DNA of 64,000 nt from assembly GCA_914767885.1 (NCBI GenBank), contig CAJZBQ010000035.1, positions 962,052 through 1,026,051 of the forward strand, read 5' to 3'. Position 1 is the first letter of the stretch. Every line of letters begins with the position of its first letter. Origin of the DNA: Blepharisma stoltei (taxonomy: Eukaryota > Ciliophora > Heterotrichea > Heterotrichida > Blepharismidae). The notes below the pieces were generated by a model, which saw only the letters and a program-made list of their open reading frames with translations, did not search any database and was not told the DNA's origin. Both the position numbers and the translations under genes were made by a program. Shown one piece after another: positions 11,500 through 21,552 of this stretch.

Positions 11500-11975
11500 T
11501 GGTGATTAAATAGTCTGCAAAGCGTCATACTGAAGACTTAATTTTTCCCCTTGAATATTTTTCGTGCTTAATTCCTCAAACAATTCTTCCTTGTTTTTTG
11601 TTAAACTCTTGGAATTTGCTTTTAGAAGCAATAGAATCATAAGCTATTTATATGCTTGATGTCTTTTTTATTTAGCTCGATTCCTAGCTCGTTTTCTAAA
11701 ATAAAATCATGGGACATTTTATTTTCAATAGAAATAATTTCTAGCAGGGGTCTTTAGTTGGACTTGCCGGGTCTTTAAATTTTGATTTAATTGGTTGGTT
11801 TAGGGTTTTGGACCTGTATCTTTGCCCAAATAGCGGGACTGGTTAGATTTGAGCAGGTAAGACTTGGATTTGGATGATAATTTTCCAATGATGGAGTTAT
11901 ACCTTCTTATTAAATTGTCCTTGTGAGCTTCGTAAGACTTAGCCAAGGATAGTTGAGAAATTCATAATTAAGACA
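11500..11975 (-). pseudogene. Unrecognised degraded coding region
   Basis: Three coding-like pieces follow one another on the minus strand: LAKSYEAHKDNLIRRYNSII (about 11945-11886) to GKDTGPKP, then EIISIENKMSHDFILENELG (about 11745-11680), then FQEFNKKQGRIVWGIKHEKY with two TGA-Trp codons to the stop near 11500. They are separated by a stop and by frame changes, perhaps an IES near 11755-11810. Lysine-rich; no family recognised. The flanks 11222-11500 show no gene. Confidence 0.4.
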
Positions 11976-11999
11976 TAAGGATTTTAAGGGGAAAATGCT

Positions 12000-12262
12000 G
12001 AATCCCCTTGGTGAGCAACCAAAGTATTTTCCCTCTCTCATAGAAAGAGTTATTATAATGTTTTTGAAAAAATATCTCAATTGGCAAAATTTGTTAATAG
12101 AATCTAATTTAATTACAATTTATGCTATAAAATGAGGAGATTTCATTATAATATTTATTAAAATTATTTTTTTCCAAAAAATTTTTTGTTCACAGAGGGC
12201 TAATTTTCCAAAAAATAGGGGATTTTCCCTATGGCTCTTCTTGCTCATGAAGGGGGAGTGAG
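12000..12262 (-). mobile_element. Diverged MITE-like repeat
   Basis: The right side ends TTTGTTCACAGAGGGCTAAT, then a CCAAAAAATAGGGGATTTTC block and GAAGGGGGAGTGAG, matching the inverted left end of the family. The left side has CCCCTTGGTGAGCAACC. The core is strongly diverged. Confidence 0.5.
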
Positions 12263-12639
12263 GGAATGCACAATTTCGCTTTTCATGTATAATCAGTTTT
12301 GCATTCATTATTCTTTTGCGCTTAATTTGGTCCGAATTAAACGGATGATAAATCGTAAATATTATTATTATTATTCTTTTGCGCTTATAAATGGCATTTT
12401 GAAAGAATTTAAATAATTGGCAAAGAAATGAAACTGAAAATTGGAATTGAATCGTCAATTTTTGCCTGTGTAATTATTTAGCAAGGCAATAGATTCTTTA
12501 AGTAGCCATTACAATTTATAGCAATTTGTATTCATCACGCTTTATTTATTGATATTTGCATTTATTTTTTGATAATTATTTACAAATATTAATAACTTAA
12601 TTTTATGAATTTCTAAAATACGCATCATTTTGGGAAATA

Positions 12640-15600
12640 TGATTAATTGGCAGATTTACAATTATTTACCTTTGCAGAACCAAACCCTGACAGAGTAGAA
12701 TACCAGTACATCGATCTAGACTCTCCAGTCATCGAAATAAAATTCTGCGGCGCTCAAGACGAAGTCACGCTTCTTCTCACCACTGAAAATTCAATATATC
12801 GCTCTGAAAACAAAGACTTTTCATGGAAGCTGCTTTCCCCAATTCTAGAAAAAGAAAAAAAAGGCAGGATCAACAGTAGGCAAGGTAATCCAAATAATCT
12901 TAAATCCAGCCTACAAGCAAGTCGTGGTGATGCTAGGAAGCACAGGCCTTAACTGGCTTTCAGAAGATTGTGGCAAAACAATAAAAGCTTTAAACTATGG
13001 ACAACCAATGGAAGAATATCACTTTCATCCTACAGAAAGAGACTGGGGATTAGCAGCGTCCTGGAGCAAATGCTCAGATTTCGTAGGTAAATCCTGCAAA
13101 AAATACAGAGCTGTTTATCTGACAAAAAATTTAGGAGAAACTTGGACAAAAGTTGTGGATTATACTGTCCAATTTTCATGAGCATATAAAAATTTAGCAC
13201 AAAATATCAGAAAAAATATCCCAAAAAAAAGAATTTATGTCACAAGAAGTTTGGAGGAATGAGACCAAAAGGTGGCAGGATGAAGCTATAATGTTGATAT
13301 GATAAAAAGTGATGATTTTGGCTCGATATTTTTTGTCAGAAAATTAAATAATTACCCCTCAAAAATCTCTATATAAATGGTGTTAAAAAAATTTTCTAAA
13401 ATGACCTAGATTTTTTCAAAACCTCTTCAATTTTAGTCCCACATTGAATAAATTTTTACTAGCTGAAAAATACATTTTAGTAACTCAATTTATTGAAGAA
13501 GGATCACAAGATGTTTCTAACGAAGAAAATATAGAGAAGTTCTATAAAGCAGAATTGCCTATTAGAAGAATTCCTGAGAATAGCTATAAGATTTCATAGA
13601 AATTTTTTCTAAAAATTAATTAAAATTCATATAGGCTATTCATAAGGAAGAACATATACTTTATTAGACACAAGTGAAGGGTCAATTTTTCTCAATATAA
13701 ACGATTCTGGCCCAGACTCAAGATATGGAAGCATCTACAAATCTGACGTCACAGGCAGAAAATTTGTATTCTCTCTCCTTCGCAACGTCAGAGATGCAAA
13801 AGGATACTGCGATTTTAACAGATTTTATGAGCTGAAGGAATTTATATAGCCAATATCTATGACCAGGAAAAAACTAACGAAGAATTTGATGCTTCTACCA
13901 CAAAAAGGCAAACAATTATCGCAGATTTAGACCAAAGCTACAAGAAAACTGTTATTTCATTCAAAAAAGGAGGATTTTGGAATCCTTAACCCTCCAGAAA
14001 TGGATTCTAGTGGTAAGCATGCCCTCTGCAAAGACAAAGACTGTTCCCTTCATTTACATTCCATTACTTCTCAAAAATTCGGTCCTGTTTATTCCTCAGT
14101 AAATGCTGTCGGAATTATAGGTAATTACCTAAAATTGCCTGTCAATGGCGTAAGGATGGAGAGCACTAATCTCCAGTTGGTTTGCCTGACTGCAGAGTTG
14201 GCAAATGAGCCTCTTGTGGTTCAATTACCAACTCTCCAGCCAGGCAAACCAACCTAAGTTGGCCAGACCAACTCGAGGTTAGAGCCTCCATCGTTACGCC
14301 CTTGACGGGCATTTTAGGTAATAGCCTATATCATAGGTGTGGGAAATGTTGGAAAATATTTATCCAATAAGCCTGACGAACTCAATACCTATTTATCAAG
14401 AGATGGCGGACTAACCTGGACTGAAATTAAAAAAGGGTCATATATTTATGAAACCGGTGGCCAGGATTCTATTATAGTAATGCCTGATAGCCAACAAGCC
14501 ACAGATAAGTTCTATTTATCTTGGGATGAGGGCCTTACTTGAGACTCAGTCAAATTTACTGACATTCCTATAGAAATTGACGATATTATCATTGAGTCCA
14601 AAGCGACATCTCAGAATTTCATTATATTTGGCAAAATATGAGAAAAAGGAGCCAGTATAGCCATTGATTTTTCTTCACTTCATCAGCGACAATGCAAAGG
14701 TGCTGATAAGCCAGGAGAAAGCAATAGTGACTGTCTTCATATCATTTAAAGAGGATTTTTTTGTTAATGTGACATTTTCGGGAAATTTGGGCTTTTTTTG
14801 ATAGTGAGACATTTTTTCTGAAAATGCCTTCAAATTTCTAATAAATATCTCATTGGAAAAAATCTAACCAAATATCCCAGGGGAAAAAAGTCCAGAGGCG
14901 CCATAGTGACTATGAGCTGTGGAGGGAGGTCTTGGGATAAATGCTTGTTAGGCAGAAAAGTAGAATATGTCAGGAGAAAAAGAGAAAGCAAATGCTTTAA
15001 TCGAGAAAAGTTCAAAAGAGGCACGTTTCTACATAATTGTGCATGCGTTATATAGAGGCTGCCTTTGAGTAGCGCTCTAAGCGCCCGAGACTTCCCGACG
15101 AAGTCTGGGCGGTGGTTTGGCCAGCTGATGTTGGTCAAACCAACATCCAAAATGACAAATTCTTCTCATACAGAAGGTTTGTCAAATTGGATGCTGGTTT
15201 GACCAACATCAGCTGGTCAAACCACCGCCCAGACTTCGTCGGGAAGTCTCGGGCGCTTAGAGCGCTACTCAAAGGCAGCCTCTATACCTAATTTTGAGTG
15301 CGATTTTTGATTTTCCAGAGAAAATGGAGGGCTGTGTAATAAAATTGAAGGGTCTATTGGTGAAGAAAAATGCCAGAACGGGGAAGAGTATTATGAAATT
15401 CCAAGTGGGCTCAGAAAAATATCCGGAGATACCTGTGAGCACGGGCTCAGTTTTTATTTAGACCCACTTAAATATAAATGTGACCCCGAGTGAAATCATC
15501 AATCTCCTTTTCAATATAGCAATTATAATTGCCTTGATTTAACTTGCATTTTCAAATTTTATCTGCAGAAAATGGACTGAATTTTAAAGGTCTAAATTTT

Positions 15601-15719
15601 TTAGCAAGGCTAGGTAGTTCGAAGGCCTCAGTGTTGCTCCTGAAGGTATGAAAAAAGAGCTTCCTGCTATAGGAAATGACACTTTTGACGAAGAATCCAA
15701 ATTTAATCCTAATTCTTAA
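12640..15719 (+). CDS. Vps10/sortilin-type sorting receptor, with IESs and frameshifts
   Basis: The Vps10 beta-propeller is unmistakable: GSTGLNWLSEDCGKT near 12933, FHPTERDWGLAASW (13023-13064), AVYLTKNLGETW, LLDTSEGSIFLNI (13658), EGIYIAN near 13834, CSLHLHS (14043), VGNVGKYLS, YLSRDGGLTWTE and YLSWDEGLTW. The 10CC cysteine module follows (CLLGRKVEYVRRKR near 14945, CEHGLSFYLDP). An acidic tail ends near 15717. Such receptors carry luminal cargo to lysosome-like or secretory organelles. Several TGAs are Trp. IESs at 14118-14333, 14725-14903 and 15049-15282 excise in frame. Residual shifts near the A8 run at 12855 and near 13640, 13822 and 14937 are homopolymer errors, small inserts or real decay. 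The start codon, signal peptide and membrane span are not resolved. Confidence 0.85.
14118..14333. mobile_element. 216-bp palindromic IES in the Vps10 gene
   Basis: It is flanked by TAGGT on both sides. The halves are inverted copies (TATTACCTAAAATGCCCGTC type arms, with GGTTGGTTTGCCTGGCTGG near the centre). Excision joins GTCGGAATTA to TAGGTGTGGGAAAT, giving AVGIIG-VGNVGKY in frame, as sortilins require. Confidence 0.9.
14725..14903. mobile_element. 179-bp IES in the Vps10 gene
   Basis: Bounded by an 8-bp direct repeat TAGTGACT (14725 and 14904). Excision joins GESNS to DYELW, restoring the DYxxW motif of the 10CC module. It is AT-rich and holds several in-frame stops. Confidence 0.85.
15049..15282. 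mobile_element. 234-bp near-perfect palindromic IES in the Vps10 gene
   Basis: Two arms of about 100 bp (TATAGAGGCTGCCTTTGAGT... mirrored by ...ACTCAAAGGCAGCCTCTATA) surround a loop of about 35 bp. The arms are GC-rich, unlike the gene. TA/TATA flanks both ends. Excision gives HNCACVI-PNFECDFW in one frame. Confidence 0.95.
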
Positions 15720-15733
15720 AATTATTATAAAAA

Positions 15734-15925
15734 ATGAGCATCCGTAATGGGCTGGAGAATGCTTTAAAAGAAATACAAACTCATCCTGACAAAATCGACG
15801 AGTGTCTGAAAAAGACTATTTTTAAAGATTCTGATTCAATATTTATTGAATACAAAAGAAGACCTTGAAAAACAAAAAATGCTCTCATAAATGAATTGCT
15901 GATATCGATGATCTGAATTCGTTAA
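15734..15925 (+). CDS. Short unknown protein or gene fragment
   Basis: A 63-residue frame starting MSIRNGLENALKEIQTHPDK, with two TGA-Trp codons, begins 15 nt after the Vps10 stop. After its stop a DPELRLKVWQKKS segment at about 15970-16008 in another frame looks like continuing coding sequence, so this may be the first exon of a broken gene. A short GC-rich insert lies at 16040-16150. No family recognised. Confidence 0.35.
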
Positions 15926-16679
15926 TTTGCTTTACTTTTTCAGCAAAAAAAGGCAAAAAATAAAGATCCTGAGCTAAGGCTTAAGGTTTGACAGAAAAAA
16001 TCCTAGCTCTTAAATTCACAAGAAACTTGCTAATCAATCCGAACCATTGCACCTGAAACCGAGCTCCTAGCCAGCGGAGCAAAACCCTGGCGCCTGTAGT
16101 TAATAATGCAATTCCGAAGAACCGAAAAGTCTTCAAACCACGACTTCGTGGTCTAAAAACTGAATGTATGAGGCTCCCATAGATATTGAGGAATCTTTTC
16201 GAAATTAATTGGATGTGCTGGAAGTAAATATGAAAATACTCCTATTGATATTTTCAGCTTGGCCGGGTTTAATGAAGCCTTTCTGAAAAGAGATCAATTT
16301 TATAAACGACGTATTAGGCCGAGACTGTGTTGAGATACTCCGAAAAATGCAGATAAAAGCCGCTGAATCTAAAGAAGAACATCATCATCTTAACCCTATC
16401 CGTAATAAGGTTATTCTGCTCCATTACAAAATAAAGCAAGATATGAATAATTCAAATAAATATTTAGAAGACGTATTTTAATTAATTAGAGAGCTTCAAA
16501 GCACAATATAAAAATATGATAAGCTATTCCAAGAAAATATGCCTGTGCTATATCTTAAAAATTTAATCGGATAAGACTAAGAACATAAAATATAATTGAG
16601 CTGTTAGGATTATAATTTTATCTGGGGAAAGAAACTTTAACTAAGATAAGAAATAATAGTTTATTATGATTCTATAATT

Positions 16680-18086
16680 ATGTCCAGTGGAAGATGCTTC
16701 AAAGATGGTTGCACAAACCAGCTTTATGGGAAATGCGAATGCGAAGGAATTACCTTATTTTGCAAAGAGCACAGCTTTGAGCACTTAGAAAAACCAACTT
16801 CTAAAGGCCATCGATACCTAAAGCTATACTTTAAGCCAGCAGAAGAAATTAAGCAGCCAATTATTGAAAAACTAATAGCACTCAAAGAAGATATCAAAAA
16901 CTACAAAATTGAACTACTTATTAACGCAAATACAATCATTAAGAATTTTAATACTACGCTTGGAATATATATTGATCAGATTAATAAAGCAGAAGCAAGA
17001 ATCAATAAAGTGCTTACAATTTTATATAGTGGAGATGAGGTTCTTGATATTGCTAAAGATGATGATATGGAAAGCGTGCTTAAATTAAATGCTTCAGATG
17101 CCCGGTGTAAGATGAATGGATGAGATATAAAAGAGTGTTACCTAGACTATAAAGATATTAATGCAGCAATTAGCAAAACTTATGAAAAACCTTTTAATCC
17201 TTTTATGTATGATATAGAAAATATGATCATATCAAGCGAACTCTCATTTTTTAGGCATAAAACTTCAAATTTTGCAACTATAAATTTAGATACCTTCCAG
17301 ATTTCTTCTACTGCAACTCTTCCAACTCAAGAACCAATTCATGGACACACTACAAGCTGTATACTTCCTGATTATACTTATTTCTATTGTTGCAATAACA
17401 CTAGTTCAGGCTTAGTGTTTACTATTGACAAAAATAAAAATGTTAAATATCTCCAAAATTCAAAAGTAAATCATTATGCTCATCCTATCTTTTATAATAA
17501 CTTCATCTATTTAATTGGAGGAAATAATAAATTGGCTGAAAGGTATGATTTTAAACGAAACGTGTGGGAAAGCATGGCTCCACTACCTCAAGGTTTGGAT
17601 TTTACAATTGGTTGCAATGCTTTATATAGAGATTTGATTCTTATAACGAGCTATGATATTCAAAAAATTATGTAAAAAATTATAATGAATTGAAACTTTA
17701 GTATTAGTTCACCGTCTTACTATTCACTATATAAATAGAAAAAATAATCAGTATAAAACCTTTATTCAATATAAAAGGGTATAATTTATAGCATAACTCA
17801 AAACAACTACCAAGAAGTCCCCAATTTGGTGTTAAATGCGAGTTATAAATTTATGCTGAGAGGGAATAAAAGAGTTTATTTATTTGAGAAAGGGGGAAGG
17901 ACTTTTGAAAGTGCTGAAAACAATGTTTTTAGTTGGACTCAAATAGGGACTAATAGCATTTATAGAGATTATAATCAATCAAGTGCTGTTCGCTATAAGG
18001 GTTGCCTTTACTTCATTGTTTATCCAAATCGGCTGTGGAAATTCGATCTTAGTTCTAAGCAAGCATTTCAAGTAGCAACAGTCTAA
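16680..18086 (+). CDS. B-box/kelch protein, copy 3
   Basis: ATG 16680 begins MSSGRCFKDGCTNQLYGK, with B-box-type Cys/His ligands up to about residue 40. A helical linker (residues about 55-110) precedes beta-propeller repeats with GGNNKLAERYDFKRNVWESM and FEKGGRTFESAENN motifs. The TGA at 17121 is Trp. One 114-bp insert at 17673-17786 must be removed, giving 430 residues, the same length as the minus-strand copy. The two proteins differ mainly by scattered substitutions, so the duplication is fairly recent or kept similar by conversion. Likely a protein-interaction adaptor; no catalytic domain. Confidence 0.88.
17673..17786. mobile_element. IES in kelch copy 3
   Basis: TA-bounded, 114 bp, with a stop codon at its first base. 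Removal joins IQKIM to YSITQNNYQEVPN. A homologous but shorter insert sits at the same place in copy 2, so the insertion predates the duplication. Confidence 0.85.
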
Positions 18087-18499
18087 AATAAAAATTTAGA
18101 ACTTTAATAACTCTCTATACTCTTAAACAAAATGGTAGCGCAGTTAATCTATTCTCACTATAGGTTTAGAATTTAGCTTACTTACTCCTAAAAAGCATAA
18201 TATAAATAAAATTTTGGTATCATTTATAAATTTGCTTAGGCATGTCCTGAATTAGAAGACTAATGTTGCGCAGGGAAAGTGTCCATGAAGTCTATCAGCT
18301 CTTATATCAGCTAGGTTTTAACACCAGAAAATTTATGTCAAGTTTAGGGTATGACAAAGTTACCACTTTTCTCATTACATAACGCCAAGCCTGAAGATGG
18401 CAGCAGGTAGCTGGTGGAGAAGAGCGGAGAAAATTACCTTCGGGGAATCACAGGAGCTTTTCAAATAATCTTAATTAATTTTAATAGACCCTCTTCGCT

Positions 18500-19245
18500 A
18501 CTACACTTAAAAACATAAACAAATAATCTTGCCTAACCTCGAAGTAGTCCAAATATTCAAGCTATCCCACTCGATTATGATAACGAATTCAGACAATTCT
18601 GCAGCATGGTCATCTTCAAAAGGGTGTGAGATAGTAAGAAAATACATAATTAATAAATAGCAAGTACAAGCCTTTTTCTGATACATCTATAAATAATGTG
18701 AGGGAAAAGCACAATCATCAAAAATAGTTGATTGATTATCTCTATTTATTTAAATAAATATCCAATTTAAAATTATTGACTAAAACAAATTGTTGTTGTT
18801 GTTAGCTAAACGAATAATCATTTCTCCCTTTATGCAATTCTAATATTTTTATTTAATTTACTCTAAAATAAAAATAGCTAATTCTTCATTTCAGCTTCTC
18901 TTTTAATTTATAAAAATTATGATTTGAGTTAAAAAAACTCAAAAATCCACTTTTTATATGAAAATATTTATATAATAAGAAGCCCTGATGGAAGTGCGTT
19001 TTTGTAGTCGTTGAGGTCTTTATTAAATTATTTAGTATTGTTGACATAAAGCCATTAATATTTCAGCAGTGTATAATTTTATTTAGATTGATAACTCAAA
19101 GAAAATGACGCTTGCCTGCTTCACAATATATAAAAATAAGAAAATGAGCATTATTCGAGAAGTTTATAAATTTTGACTAAAAAATAAGGAATTAAGGCAT
19201 CAAAATTAAATTTATATCCTCAATAAAAAGCCAATTTACCATATA
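18500..19245. other. No gene seen
   Basis: AT-rich sequence with a short TTG repeat near 18790. No coding stretch, clear repeat or structured RNA was recognised. Confidence 0.5.
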
Positions 19246-19247
19246 AT

Positions 19248-20076
19248 TTATAAAAATCACCCAAAAACCAATAAATAATTAAGAATTATTATCAATAAAA
19301 CCCCCCTGTTGCAGACTTCTAAAATATTCCTCCCAAAGCTTACAGCACCGTTATTCTCATCAGGCAATCTCCCATACTCATAAACATTAATCATATAGTG
19401 CACAAAATCCCTCAGCCTATCCACTTTAATCGCCACCGCAATTTCGTCGTCAAGACTCACCATCAGGTCAGCGATGCCACTTTGGAAATCCCAATTAGCT
19501 ATACTTGTGACCATCATAATCCTCCTTATGTCATTTTTCGAAAATTTTGTATTAATCCATTTCGGATTTGCAAGCAGGGTAGAAGGGGAATTTAAAGGCT
19601 TGCTCGTGTAAATTATTTTGAAGTCTCCTCCTTCTAAGGCTTCTATAATAGATAAAGCAGGCCTATGATGAGGCTTTATGAAATCATACTTTGCCTGGGC
19701 AAAAGATACGAAATAATTTGTATTTAAAAATCTAATGTAGAGGCTTGAGCCAAAGGTGCGACTAGATCCTTTGTCAGAGCCGAATTGTCTTTTACAAGGG
19801 AGGTGCTCCTCAGTGCAGTCTATTACTTGCGTGTCCTCATACTTATATAAAAAATATAAATGCACGTTTTCAATTATGAATGGGCTTCAGTTCTTTTCGA
19901 CGCACCAGGTCTTTCCAATGTGTTCTTGTAGTTCTAGCTTTCTATGGGCTGCTGTTGAAAACCTATAAAGGTTTATCTGCCGGCTGAAATTTGGCTGGCC
20001 TTCCATTAAGGTGGTAAATAAAAAAAACTTCGTCTGACAAAGCTCGAAAAAGGCGAGGATCCTCAGGGACAGAGAG
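19248..20076 (-). CDS. GH130/GT108-like glycoside phosphorylase or mannosyltransferase (frame disturbed)
   Basis: Read downward from about 20076, the frame gives SVPEDPRLFRALSDEVFFIY, then after a one-base shift near 19965 it gives EKNWSPFIIENVHLYFLYKY and VIDC. The EDPR and EKNWxPF...Y motifs are typical of the GH130 five-blade propeller family and the related GT108 mannosyltransferases. FVSFAQAK (19690), SIANWDFQSGIADLMVSLDD (about 19508-19450) and a tail to the TAA at 19248 follow; the TGA at 19257 and one before SPFI are Trp. The upstream start is unclear. The assignment rests on a few motifs. The shift makes it either a pseudogene, a gene with a small insert, or an assembly error. Confidence 0.5.
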
Positions 20077-20089
20077 CAGAAAATGATAG

Positions 20090-20560
20090 ATCTTGAATAT
20101 GGTTTGAGATTAAATATCGCAGAGAATTATTATAATTTTGATACCGCTCAACAATCCCATTAGTGTTAAATGAGTTTGACCCCGCTGTGGGACTGTATCA
20201 TGACGATCTTGATGATCAACTTATTATTCTTGAAAAATTAAAGCATCTGAAAATTCACATGAAGAATTAATCAATAATTTATTTGAAGAATCAAAATTTG
20301 AACAAAAATGATTGCTTTTAAGAGGTATGAGATGAATAAATTAAAAAGTGATACCATCAATAGCCAAGTGAAAAATATTAAAGAAGTGCAAGATGTGTTG
20401 TATAAGAAAATCAAAGATCACTGTGATTCAATAGCAGGATAAAATAAAAGCTTAATAAAACGAAAGAAAAATAAAAATCATTCAATACTTAAGCATAAAT
20501 TCTCTTATAAATGCAGCAGAAAATATCTTCAAGGGTTATCATTCTTTAAAACAATAACAA
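20090..20560 (+). pseudogene. Degraded coding region, coiled-coil type
   Basis: Coding-like pieces in different frames: LNEFDPAVGLYHDDLDDQLI (about 20170-20230), SHEELINNLFEESKFEQKW (20255-20310) and MNKLKSDTINSQVKNIKEVQ to DHCDSIAG (about 20331-20441), then INSLINAAENIFKGYHSLK. The last resembles the helical linker of the kelch family. Stops and shifts prevent a product. 20560-21040 shows nothing recognisable. Confidence 0.35.
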
Positions 20561-21043
20561 TCCCAAACCAAAACAAATTTAAATAGCCGCCTTAAGATCT
20601 TTAAATTATGCTATAATTTAATATTAAGAATCACGTAAGTGGCTAGATTACGCATTTTTATTTAAAACATTTATAAAAAGTGAGCAAATTTTGCTAAATT
20701 TTTTAATTTTAACTAAATTTATTAATAGCTTGTTCTTATGTATTATATAATAAACGAGAATTTGAATAAATGCGCTTTGGCAGGTAACCAGCATATATAA
20801 ATAAGATGAATTAGGATTCAGATAACCAAAATTGTCCAGTTAATAAACCTATAAAATAATCAAGCTGATAAGAAATAAAATATATATTGGAAATTTTGCT
20901 TTCATAAAATAAACTTTAAGTTACCATTAAGTATTGGTATTAATTTTAGAAATTTTATATAACAATATGCAATTCTTGAGGCTAGAAAATCGTCTTGCAT
21001 TTTGAATTAGGTTTGCGTAAGCTGGAATTTTAAGCATATAACG

Positions 21044-21295
21044 TTGAAGGGCTCTGACCCAGCTATAGCTGTCTGCAAAAATATTATTTTCAACTCACCA
21101 ACTCAACTTATTTTTACTGAAAAGCTTCAGCAGCACAATGACAGCTTGGATTTTCGTCCTTTTTCATTCGATTTTTATCAATTTTGGCCTAATATGAGTA
21201 CTCCTTATCGCATTAATATCTCAGAGGTGACTATATTATTTCTTTATCAGGGTCAACTATTGCAACTTCAAGTAAATTTTTGTAGCATAAATTAA
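21044..21295 (+). CDS. Hypothetical ORF
   Basis: An open stretch of about 80 codons containing FNSPTQLIFTEKLQQHNDS and PFSFDFYQFWPNMST, ending at TAA 21293. Composition looks protein-like, but no family was recognised and no ATG is evident at the left end. It may be a fragment of a degraded gene or chance. Confidence 0.2.
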   Translation: MKGSDPAIAVCKNIIFNSPTQLIFTEKLQQHNDSLDFRPFSFDFYQFWPNMSTPYRINISEVTILFLYQGQLLQLQVNFCSIN

Positions 21296-21552
21296 AAAAT
21301 TAATAAATTTTTCATACAAAAATTAAGGAAGATTAGTTAAGACTTAATAGCTTATATATATAAAATGGTAATTTTAAAATTTTATTTTTTTAATGTAATA
21401 GCTATAAGGTCTATTTCAAGGGCAAAGTACTCTAAACTTTGGTAAACTTTGCTTACAGCCCTTCTTTATAGAGTCAGCTATTGCTACCAATTAACTTAAA
21501 TAGAAGATTTATATGATGCTAATTATTAACACATAATTAAGAATAAAGTTGT

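Larger units (their letters stand above)
16416..18500 (+). repeat. Right arm of the large inverted duplication
   Basis: Reverse complement of 6080-8300, including the intact kelch gene and its non-coding flanks. It lacks the 148-bp IES seen at 6591-6738. Confidence 0.8.

Noticed and set aside
12231-12416. Short plus-strand frame near 12.3 kb.
   Set aside because: It lies across a MITE end and low-complexity ATT repeats; no protein character.
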